Shown piece by piece: positions 35,183 to 47,524 of a stretch of 64,000 nt of DNA. The stretch comes from Oscheius sp. JU75 (Eukaryota; Nematoda; Chromadorea; Rhabditida; Rhabditidae): assembly GCA_037178855.1 (NCBI GenBank), contig JASJZC010000006.1, positions 2,232,001 to 2,296,000 on the forward strand, given 5' to 3'. A program made the position numbers and the translations under genes. Below the pieces are notes generated by a model, which was not told where the DNA came from, searched no databases, and saw only the letters and a program-made list of their open reading frames with translations. Position 1 is the stretch's first letter. Every line of letters begins with the position of its first letter.

Positions 35183-35302
35183 GAAATTTTTGAAAAAAAA
35201 GGTATTTTTTCGTAATTTTGCTGGAAGCAGCTTGCAACCGATAATTAACTCTTGTTGTGAGCGTCTATTTCTTTTTCCAGATACAATAGGATCAGACGCG
35301 GT

Positions 35303-35512
35303 GTGGGTTTTGACTTTTTTCCGACTGAGTTCCAATGCCCTGTTTTTGTAGCCTCCATACCATCCTTCTTTTTGCTGGTCGCTTTTATAATAATTGTCCC
35401 CTTTTTGTCAATTATTCAAAGAATATTTAATGATCAACCCTTATTAGAAGCAAAAAATGCTTTACAACTATTTTTCATACTGTTGAAGCGCTTTTACGTA
35501 TTTTCGTGCTGA
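35303..35512 (+). other. Frame with a transmembrane-like segment, possible lost 3' exon of GTPase A
   Basis: After a TTTTTCCAG acceptor (35280) a frame reads VGFDFFPTEFQCPVFVASIP and then FFLLVAFIIIVPFLSII, a good membrane helix, ending at 35512. The phase does not match the preceding GTPase exon, so its link to that gene is uncertain. Confidence 0.35.
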
Positions 35513-35514
35513 GG

Positions 35515-36240
35515 CGCAAATACACTATTTTTTCCGCGGGCTTTCCGATGGATTTCATGTGCTCAGATGCTCGTTTTGACTTCTCTGAAGGCTCAAAACA
35601 CTTTTTTAACATATCCTATCTATATGCAACCAGAACTGACTTTAAAATAAAAATTGAAAAACTTTAAAATTTTCGAAAATTGGGCAAGGCCAAAAACCAT
35701 CCAAGCAGAGCCATGCAGGTTTATCTAATCGTCCGGAAACTTAACGCCCCACAACTTGGAAGGTTACTGAACCTCTAGCCAAACTATGGGATCAACCTGA
35801 TATTTAGCTTTGGAATGCCAGCCTGGGTTACAAATATCGGGATAGATCGACACATTTTTGGAAAAAGATTTATTTTCAAGAAATTTTATTTACTAACCTA
35901 TTGATTCCAAAACTTTTTTTCTAGGTTATTCTAAGTGGCTAAAACTATGGGACATAGTTTAAGAACAATTGGATAGACCGGAGCAAATAGCGATTTTCAG
36001 TTTTCAAGCGCGCGCACTAAGCCAACGTAGAATCAAACCAGCGCGAATAACTACCCGCAATTGTTTTGGACAAACTACATCGTATCATGAGAATTCCAAT
36101 TGAATGATATCTGAAATCTTTAAAATAGACAATCCCGCCCTTTCCTCATTAACATCAAAATCCCCTACTTATACCGGTCGTGTCACGAACAAAAGTGTTG
36201 TAGCTTCGGACTTCGAAGTTTCCTACTTTCTACGTTTCCA
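35515..36240. other. Intergenic, no gene seen
   Basis: AT-rich sequence between GTPase genes A and B with no coding signal. TTTCCAGG directly precedes the ATG of gene B. Confidence 0.45.
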
Positions 36241-36242
36241 GG

Positions 36243-39200
36243 ATGGTTTTTCCAGAGCCAACTTCGATTGACACAGAGATGATAACAGATGTGCCGTTGC
36301 CAAAAAAAATGTTTAGGCCGTTGAGAACAACTCCGAAACACTGCCTTTTCTGAATGGACAACCCGAAGACGTGAAAGAGAAGATCAAATCGACTATAATG
36401 AACGACCAAGAGATATCAAAGAAAATTCAACGCATTAAAAAACTTCTAGGAGATAACTCTTTGTTTGACGACTGGATGCAAAAGGTGAGAGATTGTACTA
36501 TGTAGATACTTTTTCATTTTATAGGTGACGTGTCAAACGCAGCTGGCGAAACTGAGTTGTGCTCAGCAGGGCTGGAACCCTGAAAACTTTCATCATGTAG
36601 TCAGCTGCATATCTCAGTTGACTACAAAAGAAGCTGAGCAGTTCTTCAGTTTTTGCAGACTAAATGTATTTTGTTACAGGCGCAGAGCCATGAAGGTCGA
36701 AATTTAGGTTGTGAACAAGCTATGGCCCGAAGAGTATGCAATGGACTTGGCTAAACTCACGTAAGTTTCGTTGATATTCCACTTAAAAATTGTCCACAAT
36801 TTTCTCTGACGATTTTTCAGGCTAACAGACGATGCCAAAACAGTTAGACAACCGGAAAACGAAGGCGACAGTTCGTGGGAGAAGATAGATGGTCATGAAC
36901 ACTCTTTATCCATTCCAGGGGCACCAGAAAGTGATCAACAACCAGAAAAGTAAACAAATGGTTATTTCTCACTACATAGATTCAGCTTGAACGACCTTGT
37001 TCCTGGTCCTGAAGAGATTTCAACTTCAAAAATTGAAGCAGCTGAAAGGGAACCGGATCCGAAGGATTCTCTAACAATTGTCTTTATGGGAATGTCAGGA
37101 AATGGGAAGACTACGATGGTCAACGGAATCGCGAACTCTTTCCGTTATGAGACTTTTGACAAAGCTCTTAAAAGCGGCCCAAGAGTTGTGTTACCAACAC
37201 GCTTCACGACTTTCGTAGGATCCAAGGTCAAAATTGTTCAACCAGCTCTAACAATTAACTCGCAAAGCCAAAGTAACGAAAACCTGAATGATGGGTCGGG
37301 ATCGGTAACAAAGGTTTAGTACCCAAGAAGTATTTTCTGAAATCTGGTTTTAAGAATCCGATAATACACGAATTCTCTTACAACACTGCGGCTGGGAAAA
37401 TTCCCGTTAGAATCGTTGACACTCCTGGACTGAATGATACTGAAGGATACGACACCGACTGCACTAATCTGGCCAAAACTTTTGCTTTTTTGGAAAAACT
37501 CGAGTAAGCGATGAAATCTTTAAAGAACTGTGTTTTCTCAGTAAAATCGACTCGATCTGCATCGTCCTCAAAGCGAACGAACCGCGCTTAACCTTTTCTT
37601 TGAACTCAGCATTGAAACAACTGCTAAAACGACTTCAACGCTCTACTTACAAAAATGTTTCGTTTGTTTTCACCTACGGCAAAACGCCGGGAGAAAGTCT
37701 CGCCCTACTGAGGGAAAACTTCAAGGATGCTGCTCTTAACACTGACAAGTAAGTTTTACAAACAATATGAATGATTCTTTTCTAGAGAAAACTGGTTTGC
37801 TTTCGATAACGAGCCATTCCGCTACTTGTGCACGGTTAGACAATATTCCGAAGCTGCCAATGAAGAAAGGAAAGAAGAATGTCAGGAACTCTTTGACCAC
37901 AATGTAGAAGAACTAAAACGGTTGGTAGGACTGCTCTCACAAAGCAAAACAATAATTCATTGAAAGCTACGCGACTGGAAATACAGCCTTTCTCCAGCTA
38001 GTTTCGGTCTGAAATTGAGCATGAAACTTTTTCGAGCCCTTCAGGGTTACTGTGTTAGACTTCAGAGATATCTGAACCACGAATCAGGTTCTCCTTTTGC
38101 TTTTACCTCCAAAGTGGAACTGAAGATTAATAGGTGGAAATAATACTTGTTTTGCAAGACTTTCCCTGATAACACTATTAGCCTTGTCATATGTTTGCAC
38201 ATTTCTATGTTCAAATGACTTGCAAAGATGGATGTTTAAGTCCGTAGGTCTGTCTATCATGACCAATACACAATGAACAAACACGCTGATTTCACTTTTT
38301 CCAAAGAGTTGTTGTGAACAATGTTCAGATATTTTATCAACATTTAATCAAACGATCTGATGGCTAAACGGTGAATCAAACATTTAACTTTTCAGACTCC
38401 TCGAACGTGCTCAATGTCTTCCTTCTTTCAAAATGCTTCCGGTCTCTGTGGAGAAAAAAGAAGTAAACTTGGGCCAAGCCCTTGATTGCGACGTAAGCAC
38501 TTCTGATAAGATAGGTAGCGGAACAAGTTCAATTGGCAAAACCCTTTGGAGAACGGAACAGGGACCGAGTACAACTGTGAGCATGATACAAGAAAGTTCT
38601 TTGGCAGGAGTTCCTGTAAATGCGGTCCCAGTGCATTATGCCCTGAAACAGGCCGATGCTGATAAAGAAGAAGATCTGAGGACTAAAGAGAAGATTGAGC
38701 ATGATCGGACTTGTCGGATTGTGGTGGAATTGTCAGAGCCCCTAGCGCAACAAATTTTTGACAATTACAAACAAATATTGAAGCTGTCCGACCAAATCGA
38801 CCAGGTTTTGGATTAATAATTGTTTCATTTCAAAAAAAAAAATTTTCAAAAGAAAAAAGATAGGGGGAAGAAAGAAGTCTTCGTAAATTGTCGCAGCTGC
38901 AACGGCTATGGATGTAGTGGCCAATTTAATGATACGAAATTGTGTAGGGATTGCAACCATCATCGGAACGATCATGTATTTCGGCACTCTCATAATTTTC
39001 ATACATGCTTGCAGATAACATCGCCTCGGTATCGTAATGAGCTGGACGCATCTGTTGCAATGAAAATGTTTGCACAAGAGGTGCTGGAACGAGAAAATAA
39101 TGTCCTTCATTCTGCATGCCATCATTTCTCGTTCTTCTCAACAACGAATCAACAACACCCATTCCTCACTAGCTTTGAAAATAAGATGTCTCAGCTGGAA

Positions 39201-39483
39201 AGGGGATTAGATGTAGGAATCTTACAATGTAAAAACAATACATTCAGATGAACAATAACGATGAAGTTTTGCTTTCACATAGCATCATATCTTTTTTAAC
39301 GGACTTCCGTCGTAACATTGAGAATGGTCAAGCATACGGAGCATCTGTAACTGTGGAAAGCACTAAAAAGGTGGGCTAAACGGGAAGAGATGTACAAACA
39401 AACTTCAGAAGTTGGCAGAGCTCAAACAACTCAACATTTTTGGACCGTGTGCGGCCCAAATAATCAATCGTTACCATCCATGA
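36243..39483 (+). CDS. AIG1-like GTPase B with N-terminal helical and C-terminal Cys/His-rich regions
   Basis: N-terminal exons read EDVKEKIKSTIMNDQEISKK, VTCQTQLAKLSCAQQGWN and WEKIDGHEHS, a helical leader. The G domain starts near 37070: G1 MGMSGNGKTT, then MVNGIANSFRYETFDKALKS, NPIIHEFSYN, G3 RIVDTPGLNDTEGYD, SICIVLKANEPRLTFSFN, and NVSFVFTYGKTPGES where family members have FxFTNxR. Then ENWFAFDNEPFRYLCT. A gap near 37960-38390 is poorly resolved. Further exons include CRIVVELSEPLAQQIFDNYK and a Cys/His cluster (NCRSCNGYGCSGQF, LCRDCNHHRNDH) like the Cys-rich region of full-length relatives. The final exons end CAAQIINRYHP at 39483. There is no CaaX box. The first junction needs a 26-nt intron, so the true start may differ. 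Confidence 0.75.
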
Positions 39484-39489
39484 TTTGAA

Positions 39490-40093
39490 TTCATCATCTT
39501 CTAGCTTCGTGTTCCTTGCTTAATGTAATAACAGTTTCATTGCTTCGGATAAAAACTGCTTGTCCTCATTTTGTTTATCGTCCTGATTTTGAGACAATCT
39601 CAAGTGGTCGTTTCTCTCTGTTGGTTCAACTAATTTTCAGATGAGATGATATTAATTATTTCTCTATAAGCTGCTGGAACACAAAAAGAACTTAACATGA
39701 CTCGAATATGCTCCCTCCTAAACAGAATGCTATCAACACTGAGGAAAAACCGAGCATTCTGTCCTAATGTTCAAGTGTTATTGGAAGTTTTGCCTTTCCC
39801 TCCCATTAGTGCTAGCTTCTAAAACACTAAAAACGCGCGCAGCGCGTGAAAGAAGCATTTTCAGGACTTTAAACTTTTACCCCTAGAACCAATTTTTCAA
39901 ACCAATAGGTCAAAAAGTTAGGGATAGTTCCCTGCTTTCATAATGTCCGCCGTACGCGATTGTACGCCATTTGCAGGCTCATTTTTTGGAGTTTTGACCC
40001 ACAGCGGTATTACTCGGGCGAAGTCATGCAATAGCTAGGTACACTTCAAACTTACCACGGTTCATAAACTGGGCTTCTCAATACAGTAACAAA

Positions 40094-40129
<36 letters not shown>

Positions 40130-40634
40130 GCCAATACTGGCAGTTAGTAATTTACGTTGTGCGCCCATTAACTGTTGGCAAGTCTTGAGTCAATCCGGAT
40201 AACAGCGTCTTTGGAATTTTCTCCAGTGGTATCTTGACTGGGGTAAAAATACGGTTGAACTGTGAGAGGTTAAAGCGAGAGTCCGGCCTTTTTTTGAGTC
40301 TCAGTTCGTTAGATTTCTTCAAATCCATGCTGGAACCGCTTACGGTGGAGGCGAAGACTGGCCATGGCAAAATTGAGTACATGAAGTCCGAAACTATCGT
40401 AGAAGTTTTATGATTGATCTACACGGGGGAAACCGTCAAATATCGAAAAATTGCCTCATGATCTCCTAGTCTCTTACGGTTCTCTGCATATTTGCCAAAT
40501 CCACCACTAAGACTAATTAGTCTGCAAAAATTACTGCGGTTAAAATCTAGAACATTTTTGCAAACATAATTTAAAACCGCTTTATTGTATAGCCACGAGA
40601 ATTGATCGGGTTGGATGCGTCCTATCAAATAAAA
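39490..40634. other. Intergenic, repeats only
   Basis: Includes a (TC)n microsatellite at about 40097-40125. Minus-strand frames at 40152-40382 and 40419-40757 have no recognised motifs, and the second runs into the dispersed repeat, so both may be transposon relics. Confidence 0.45.
40097..40125. repeat. (TC)n microsatellite
   Basis: About 14 perfect TC units. Confidence 0.95.
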
Positions 40635-41156
40635 TGCTCTCGCCAGCCGGAAGGTTCTACCGACGAAAACGCATCCTTCTGTAAAGAAATTTAGTTTCGT
40701 TGCAAAAGATTCGAGAAAGTTGGTTTCGCTATTCCGTAGTAATACAGAGAGTGACAAGTATCCCTATTTATTGAATTGAAAAGTTTAACTCAAGTGTCCA
40801 ACAAAGAAGTAAACCGTGTTGTAAAACCACTTTCTACCTGTAATTGCATACAAAAAAAAATTTCACCGCTAGGGGGATCGAATCCGGGACGTCTGGTTGG
40901 AGCCACGTCGTTTGGCAATGCTGTAACTTTTTATTTTAACTTGCTAGCGTGATTGTTAAATTCGAAACTTATTGTCAGGACTATCCATCTGAAGCTCACA
41001 AAACTTTTAAAGCCCGTAACTATTAAGTTGTTAACAACACTCAAAAGAGCAACTCACTACTTTCCAAAAACTGTGTAACTTCCCATTCTTGCACCCAGGG
41101 CAAGGGTAGGGAGGGGGATAATGTAGCCTTGTGTATCTTCCCTCTTGGAAGGGTCC
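40635..41156 (+). repeat. Dispersed repeat, copy 2 (with tRNA-like B box on the minus strand)
   Basis: Aligns in reverse orientation with 15912-16399. On the minus strand, within 40860-40920, CGGATTCGATCCCCCTAGCG carries a good Pol III B-box-like core (GGATTCGATCC). This suggests a tRNA-derived part inside a larger repeat. It ends shortly before GTPase C. Confidence 0.7.
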
Positions 41157-41623
41157 CCGACCCCTTTGCTTCTAATAAAGAACCTTAACACACTCACCTT
41201 TTTGTTAAAATTTTTATTTTCGCCAAAGTGGCAGTTTTGGTGGGTTGGTATGAGTACGAGAAAAAGTGTTTATAGCTTGGTATTTGTACATACTACTGTC
41301 AGGTTGACTCTTATTACATTCATAAAGCTTCAGGTATGTAGCTACTACTACCAAGAAGTTACAGCCGCTCAAACTGCCAAGGCTTCAAAAAGCATTGGAA
41401 TCTACTGCTCGCGCAAATCACCCAAAAGGTTCTGCGCCAGTGGAAGGCCGAGCCAAAACCGTCCCGTGGATAAATGTAAGAATTGAAAAGTCTTCGAAGC
41501 CGCCGGTGAGTTTTTTAATTTCTCACTCCATTTACGTACGTAGGACTCTTATCAGACGCTCTGCCTCACCGGCTCCTGCTCCTTTCTTTTACACATTCAA
41601 TAATACCACTTATATTTTCAGTC

Positions 41624-44131
41624 ATGCCCGTCCATCTACCTTCAAGCGAAAGACGTCAGACGACAGTGACAGCTGATGATTCCTCCGACTCTGACACTCT
41701 TACAATGGTTAACCAAGTTGGAGGAGCTCGTGTTCCGGAACCTGTAGCCACTAGGAATCAGCAATCATCTTCTTCGGAACCCGTCGTCACGCAAAACGTG
41801 AGTTCAATCTCGTATGTGGTTATGCAACAAAGCTTAACATATATTTTGGTAAAATGTTTGTTTTTTTACATCTATTATGTTGAGTAGAAATTCATACTTG
41901 CTGTTGTTTGTGTTTTGTTTTTGTTTTCAGCTTCGACATTCATCAACGCGGTTGCAAATTTGCTGACTCGACAAACACTCGACGATGCCTGCAGAAGTCC
42001 CAATGTTCTTATCAAAACCTCGTTCCATCATTTCGATTCAAATGTGAGTATTGCTTTACATGCGCTGTGTCATTGCAACGTTATTATTATTATTTATACG
42101 CTTTATCAAGTCTATTATTATCAACTAGAGCCTTTCTGAGAGTAGACCATTTCATATTCGAATTCTTCCACCATGTAGAACCCGCTAACGCTGTGATTTC
42201 ATCAGACCAGTACCTCTCGTGCTTGTCCAGGACATTGTCGAGATATGTACAAAACACTATACAAAAGAGAACAAGGTAATTCCGCTTGGTAATTATGCTT
42301 GTTCCAACATACCTCTAACAGGCAAGCAGGTCTTTACAAAACATGAGTATTTTTAAGAATCAATACAACTGTCTTTCTGAAAAAAAATTACTCCAGGGCT
42401 CTGAAAAGCTGATAGAACGCGAGCCAACAATTCCGATAGAGAGACAGAGAGACGGTGACGACGAAGACAGTCGCACTGGACATTCGGCAACACAGTCACC
42501 CAAATCCTACATATTTGAGTTTGGGTCTGCTGGGAACAAGAAGATTCTTCGTCTGATTGATACTCCAGGCGTTGGCGACGTAAGGGGTATCGATCAAGAC
42601 AAGTTAAACTTTTCTAAAATTGTCAATTTTATCTCCTCCTTCAAGTACGTTATCACAGTTTTTGCCTAATGAGAGAAAGATTCACGCGTTTCTCTTTTTG
42701 TTGAAGCCGAACGAGGCTCGTCTTGATATTGGCTTTAAGTATGGAATGAATGAGCTGCTGAGACATCTACACGCCTCCGCTGCCAACAATATTGTATTCT
42801 GTATGTCTAACGGCAAAGGAGTAGGCTACAATCCGGGGGAAACTTATCCAACTCTGCAAAAGTACCTAAATGGAATCTATGATGAAAAAAAAATTCGCAT
42901 TCAGCTCGATGGGTCAGTTCTTGAAAAATGTTAGAAAAATTATCATTTTTAGGCGCTACTTTGTTTTCGACTCTATTCATTTTCGGTATGCCGTAGCCAA
43001 TCGCTACAACATTCAATACTCTCCAAATGAAATCAGAGGTTTTGAAGAGAGTTGGAATTTTGGCCGTGAGAAGCTTTCAAAGTATGTTGCCATCTACCCG
43101 AAAACAATCTTTTTCAGCATGATCTCGATGATTTGTGGCTTTGAACCACATGACGTGAAGAATACTCTGAGCGTGAACAAGGTTCGCAAAGCTATCGAAC
43201 TCATGGCTCGACCTCTGGCTGAAATAGCCAAGAATCAGCTCGAAAACATGAACTTTATTGAGAAGAAGAGAGAGGAGGTAAACTTTCTACAAAGATTCTG
43301 TGAAACGTGTGTTCAGATCGAAGAATGCCTCGCGAATGGTTTGGAAATGAACGCTAACCAAGTGGAGGTTGCGCGGCAATCCATGGCTGATCGGGAAAAA
43401 CAGCGTCTGGCTTACCAGCACGATCTCGAGAAGAAACAAAAATACTGTGCCCATTTTGCTATTTTCCTTCAAAAGAACTCTGTTCTTCACTACAATGACC
43501 AGTACTTGGCCTACTTGACAAGTATGATCCGAGAAGAGGTGATTGTGAACAAGAAAATATGACAAGTTCTTTCAGGAACAGTCAAACTGTGTGGGAGGAA
43601 ATTTCGAAACTTTGAAGAAGCTCAAAAATACTCGAGCTCAGTACATGGAAATTGTCAAAATTTTCGAACGAACCGACCTTCAAGAAGGGAAAGCCAAAAG
43701 TTTTCACGAGATCGAGGCAATGATTGAAGAGCTCAAAGATATGGACAACGGAGAAATTGTTCGCGATGTAGAGGTATTTTCAACAATTTTGTAAGTTGAC
43801 AGATGCTTTAGAAACTGGAATGGTTCGAGAACCAAATGCCTTCCAAAAGATTTGGAACAACCCGATAATGAAAAGAATTCCAGGAATTGTAGGTAGCAAA
43901 GACAAAAAGCGGACGGGTAAGACTTCCAAAGAAAACAAGCCAAGAAGACATGATACATTTGAACGTCTTTATTTGATGATCGGCATTGGCGCATTAGTTT
44001 ACCTCGTGAGAAATTCTCCTTCCACGTTGAAAATTAGTTCAATTTAGACCCTCGGTGCAACTCCAATTGCTCTGCCTGCTCTCAAAGCTGCCGGAGGGGC
44101 TGCAGCTGGTGGAGGCTGTTCTCTTATGTGA
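41624..44131 (+). CDS. AIG1-like GTPase C with hydrophobic tail and CaaX box; Walker A not visible
   Basis: Exon 1 (41624-41808) is a disordered Ser/Gln leader (SSSSEPVVTQN). Exon 2 (from about 41932) starts at STFINAVANLLTRQTLDDA, just after where the P-loop GxxGK should be; no GK-containing exon was found upstream. Then GHSATQSPKSYIFEF, G3 LIDTPGVGDVRGIDQD, FLLKPNEARLDIGFKYGMNE, NNIVFCMSNGKGVGYNPGET and RYFVFDSIHFRYAVANRYNI. A long helical region follows with Cys (FCETCVQIEECLANG) and coiled-coil stretches (ADREKQRLAYQHDLEKKQK). The tail reads LYLMIGIGALVYL, then an Ala/Gly-rich segment ending GGGCSLM. CSLM is a farnesyl-type CaaX box. One exon junction near 43770-43812 does not keep frame by eye. 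The last exons and 3' flank are shared with the nuclease gene at 62405-63583. Confidence 0.72.
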
Positions 44132-44430
44132 TCTGTCTTTACTCAGATTAATTACTTTTTTCACGTGTTCCTATCTACGAATGAAACTATCCTAAAACCA
44201 TTAGCTTCCATTGTTTACTAGTTTATGACCCAATCCAACGTAGACTATTCAATACTTGCTCCTTCATTTTCTATGAAGCCTTCTCTTGCCTTTGCTGTTT
44301 TTCGTGTTTGCTTAGTGAGACAGAACGTATTGTTGATCACTACCACAAAAACTGCCCTGAGGCCGCAAACCGTACTTTTTCCATTTTTTCACTCACTGAA
44401 TACAAAAATCCCTTTTTCGGATAGCACTGT
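44132..44430 (+). repeat. 3' flank shared with the nuclease gene
   Basis: From the stop codon onward about 300 bases match 63584-63880 nearly base for base (for example GTTCCTATCTACGAATGAAA, ACTGCCCTGAGGCCGC). This shows a recent duplication covering the last exons and the 3' region of both genes. Confidence 0.85.
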
Positions 44431-44487
44431 GACGACCAGTATCGCACACAACCACTTCGACTAAAAAATAAGTTTTTTTTGCGTGAC

Positions 44488-44540
44488 AATGTACTGCAAA
44501 GTTGTAGCCCTTGATCTGTTCTACAACTTTGCAAAGCATA
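44488..44540. repeat. Hairpin repeat, copy 2
   Basis: GTACTGCAAAGTTGTAG pairs with CTACAACTTTGCAAAGCAT around TTGATCTG. Same family as 28798-28848 and 57427-57480. Confidence 0.7.
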
Positions 44541-44710
44541 GACAGGCCGGAAAAGCATTTCTTCGTCCCGAAAAACGAATTTGAACGCGCGAACTATATC
44601 AGAAAAAAAAGTTAGGAAATGGGAAGGTCGACTATCAAAATTTTCTAGCTTTTAGTCGTAAAAGAAGTAACGATAGAAGCGAAATACGTTTGAAGAAGTA
44701 AATAAAAATG

Positions 44711-44749
44711 TTTTACGGGACCCTAGGCCAGTCTAAGGGTCCCGTAAAA
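44711..44749. repeat. Perfect 14-bp inverted repeat beside a Pol III B-box-like sequence
   Basis: TTTTACGGGACCCT (44711-44724) and AGGGTCCCGTAAAA (44736-44749) are exact complements with an 11-base loop. CGGTTCAATCCCC follows at once (44751), a near-consensus B box, and TAGGCCAGTCTAAGG in the loop region resembles an A box. Possibly a tRNA-derived SINE remnant. Confidence 0.6.
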
Positions 44750-44769
44750 CCGGTTCAATCCCCATCAAG

Positions 44770-46025
44770 TTAGTTTTGCTTTCTCTTACAACCATGTTCA
44801 CTCTGCGAGTGTGCAAAAAAAACTAGCTCCTGTAAGTAAAAGGTTCACCAGTAGGGCTATTTTATCCGTGAAGTTATTAGATAAGATCATCGATGTCTCT
44901 TCTGCTGTTGTGTGCATCATTTGTGCGTACAAATTATTGACTTTGGGACGATAATGATCTCTGAAAGACAGCATCTTGTAGTACTTCGGCAGAGCGAATT
45001 TGACCTAAATCGCATAGAAAACCAAGTAGAGTATGAGGATGTAAAAACGATGTAACACGATATCTGAGGCATCAATCGAATGTGAGGTAGATCAGCAAAG
45101 AATGTCAGAAAGAGTTTAAAAGAGCAGGAGTGACCCAAAAACAGCCTTGAAATGCTCTTTGAGACTTTCATGGAACGGTGTCTGCATACTTATAGAGTCC
45201 ATAATGAATATGGAAGGCCAGAGACGATTTAACTAAGGCAGCAAGAGCGTGAGAGCGTCAAAACGACAACGTAGAGATTCTGAAGAACAACATTGTCACC
45301 TAGATGGGAGAAGCTATAAATCGTCGCAGAGTTTATAAGAATCAGTCATTTAGGAACAGTTTTGAAGGACAGCTTTTGATTACGAGAGCAACAGTCAAAA
45401 TTGAGTATCCATTCTTTAAATATTTTGATCTACCCAAAGACCAAATCACAACGTGGAATGCCAGCTCCGTAGAATTCATCATATATTAGACAAAAGTTTT
45501 GCTCCAATAGTAAAGTACAGTTGATTTTACCTCTCGGTTTAGTAGACTTCACCAAATAGTAGGCTTTTTTTCGTGCAAAACGCGTGTCTACTATATCGAG
45601 AGTTGACTGTAATTTATGGCGTGGTCTAATAACACATGGAGTATATTGCTCACCTGGATTTGAAACCGAGAAACCTTTGAAGTAGGCAAGACAGAGAGAC
45701 CGGGATACAGAGAGACAAAGAGAAACAGTGGGAGATACAGAGGCAGAGAGACAGAAAAACAGACAGACAAAGAGATAGAGAGACTGAATATGAGAGAAAC
45801 GGAGTAATAGAGAGATAGAGCACAGAAGAACGGATAGAGAGACAGAGAGGCTGAGAAACATGGGACAGAGAGATAGGGAGACAGACAGAGATATAGACGC
45901 ACAGAGGAACCGACAGAAACACAGAGACAGACTGAAAGAGAAACATACAGAAGAAGAGAAAGATTGACTGAGACATTCTCCTTTGACCAACTAATATTCA
46001 GCCTTGAAGGGCTTTTGAGCTTTAA
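44770..46025. other. Intergenic with GACAGAGA tract
   Basis: No gene seen. 45680-45965 is a long imperfect GAGACAGA repeat that creates Ser/Leu/Cys-rich frames on the opposite strand. Confidence 0.5.
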
Positions 46026-46029
46026 ACTA

Positions 46030-47271
46030 TTGGGTTGGCAACTAAGTCTTTTCGCTTTTTGTAAACATGTCTTTTGTCTTGTGTACAAGAACGTCCGAGC
46101 TATTGATATAGCGCCTCATGTAGCTCACTCAGTCCTCTACCATCACCATGCAAGACACCACTTCCCTTCTTCTTATTCTTTATTCTCTGTTCGTTTTGTT
46201 CTGGACCATTGATGACCTACCACCCTACCATCTGCGACATGAGTTCCTCAAAGGCACGAATAGAGGCCAAACGGCGGCTGATATCAACAATGTTTATGGC
46301 CAATGGACGACGTCTACGAGAGTGTGACAGTTGTGGCTCTATCGCTTTCGGTCTGGGGACAAAAGTGTCGAAGATGAGCCAAGGTCAACTTTTGATGAAT
46401 CGAAGCTGCTACAGCTCGTGAACGAGAACAATCGGCAGACTATCCGTGAACTAGCAGAGGCACTGTCTGTCAGTCGTGCTGCAGTGGAACATCATTTGAA
46501 GCAATTGAGATTTATGAAGAAACTGGGCACTTGGTTGCCGCATGACCTCAGTGACGCCCAGAAGTGGCAGCGCATGATCGTCGCCCATTCTCTCCTGTCC
46601 AGATTTGAGGGAAAATCCTTTTTTACCACGTCTGGTGACGGGGGATGAGAAGTGGATAATGTATGTAAACTTCCGAAGGAAGCGTCAATGGGTGGGTCGA
46701 GGGCAGACACCAAATCCTGAGGTGAAACCTGACACACATCAAAAGAAGATTAAGCTCTGTGTTTTCTGGGATATCGAATGAGTGATGCATTGGGAACTGC
46801 TGGATGCTGGAAGAAACCCTTATGGCGGCCATATACAGCCAGCAACTTGAGAAGGTTGCCGTTGCACTTCGTCAGAAACGGCCGCTGAAGTCGAAGGTCA
46901 TCCCGCAGATGGACAACGCGCGCCCCATGTTGCAAAACTCACTCGCTCCAAGATCCACGACCTGGCTTGGGAGATTTTATCCCATCCTCCATAGAGCCCG
47001 GACCTTGCTCCTTCCGACTATTATCTGTTCCGGGCTCTCAACAACGAGAGTAGAGGACAACAGTTCGATTTCGACGGCGCACTCAAAGCCTGGTTGATAA
47101 ACTTCTTCGCGTCAAAACCCAATTTGTCCTACGAGCGTGGCATCCGTAAGCTACCCGTGAAATGAGCAGACGTGGTACATCATAATGATGATTACAACGA
47201 ATGAAAAAGTTGTTTGGAAGACAATAAGTTTTTGCATTTGAAAAAGCGAAAAGACTTAGTTGCCAACCCAA
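46030..47271 (+). mobile_element. Mariner transposon, inactivated
   Basis: 1,242 bp with inverted ends TTGGGTTGGCAACTAAGTCT and flanking TA duplications (46028-46029, 47272-47273). The plus-strand transposase reads LWLYRFRSGDKSVEDEPRST, then ENNRQTIRELAEALSVSRAA, HHLKQLRFMKKLGTWLPHDL and the catalytic-type MDNARPM, all mariner hallmarks (SETMAR-like). It is broken by many frameshifts. It inserted about 250 bases beyond the 3' end of the ciliary gene. Confidence 0.9.
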
Positions 47272-47524
47272 TACTTTTAACCCCCACCCACTCTGCCGGC
47301 TGGTAATACTTACAGCCTATGTCTGTCTCTCTGCCAAACCTACAATTTACTGTTTGTATCCGATAGTGTACCCAGATACAGTTGACCCTCTGTTTTGTGA
47401 TAGGGGGTCCTTCCACCCGAAGTATGGTGTTGAAATGTCAGCTGTTCTGGTCAAAATACTCGGGTGACTACGGAGGTAAGTATATAAAGTAAGAGTAGGA
47501 GTCTCTGCCTCGTTCAAATCTTTA

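Noticed and set aside
35303..35512. C-terminal transmembrane exon of GTPase A
   Set aside because: The phase does not fit the preceding exon, where an immediate stop results; kept only as an uncertain separate frame.
38084..39165. Minus-strand frames overlapping GTPase B
   Set aside because: They mirror plus-strand coding exons and show no splice or family support.
40152..40382. Minus-strand frame as a host gene
   Set aside because: No start context or recognised motif, and it adjoins the dispersed repeat.
44711..44749. Rho-independent terminator
   Set aside because: The stem is followed by A/C-rich bases rather than a T-run, and the genome is eukaryotic.
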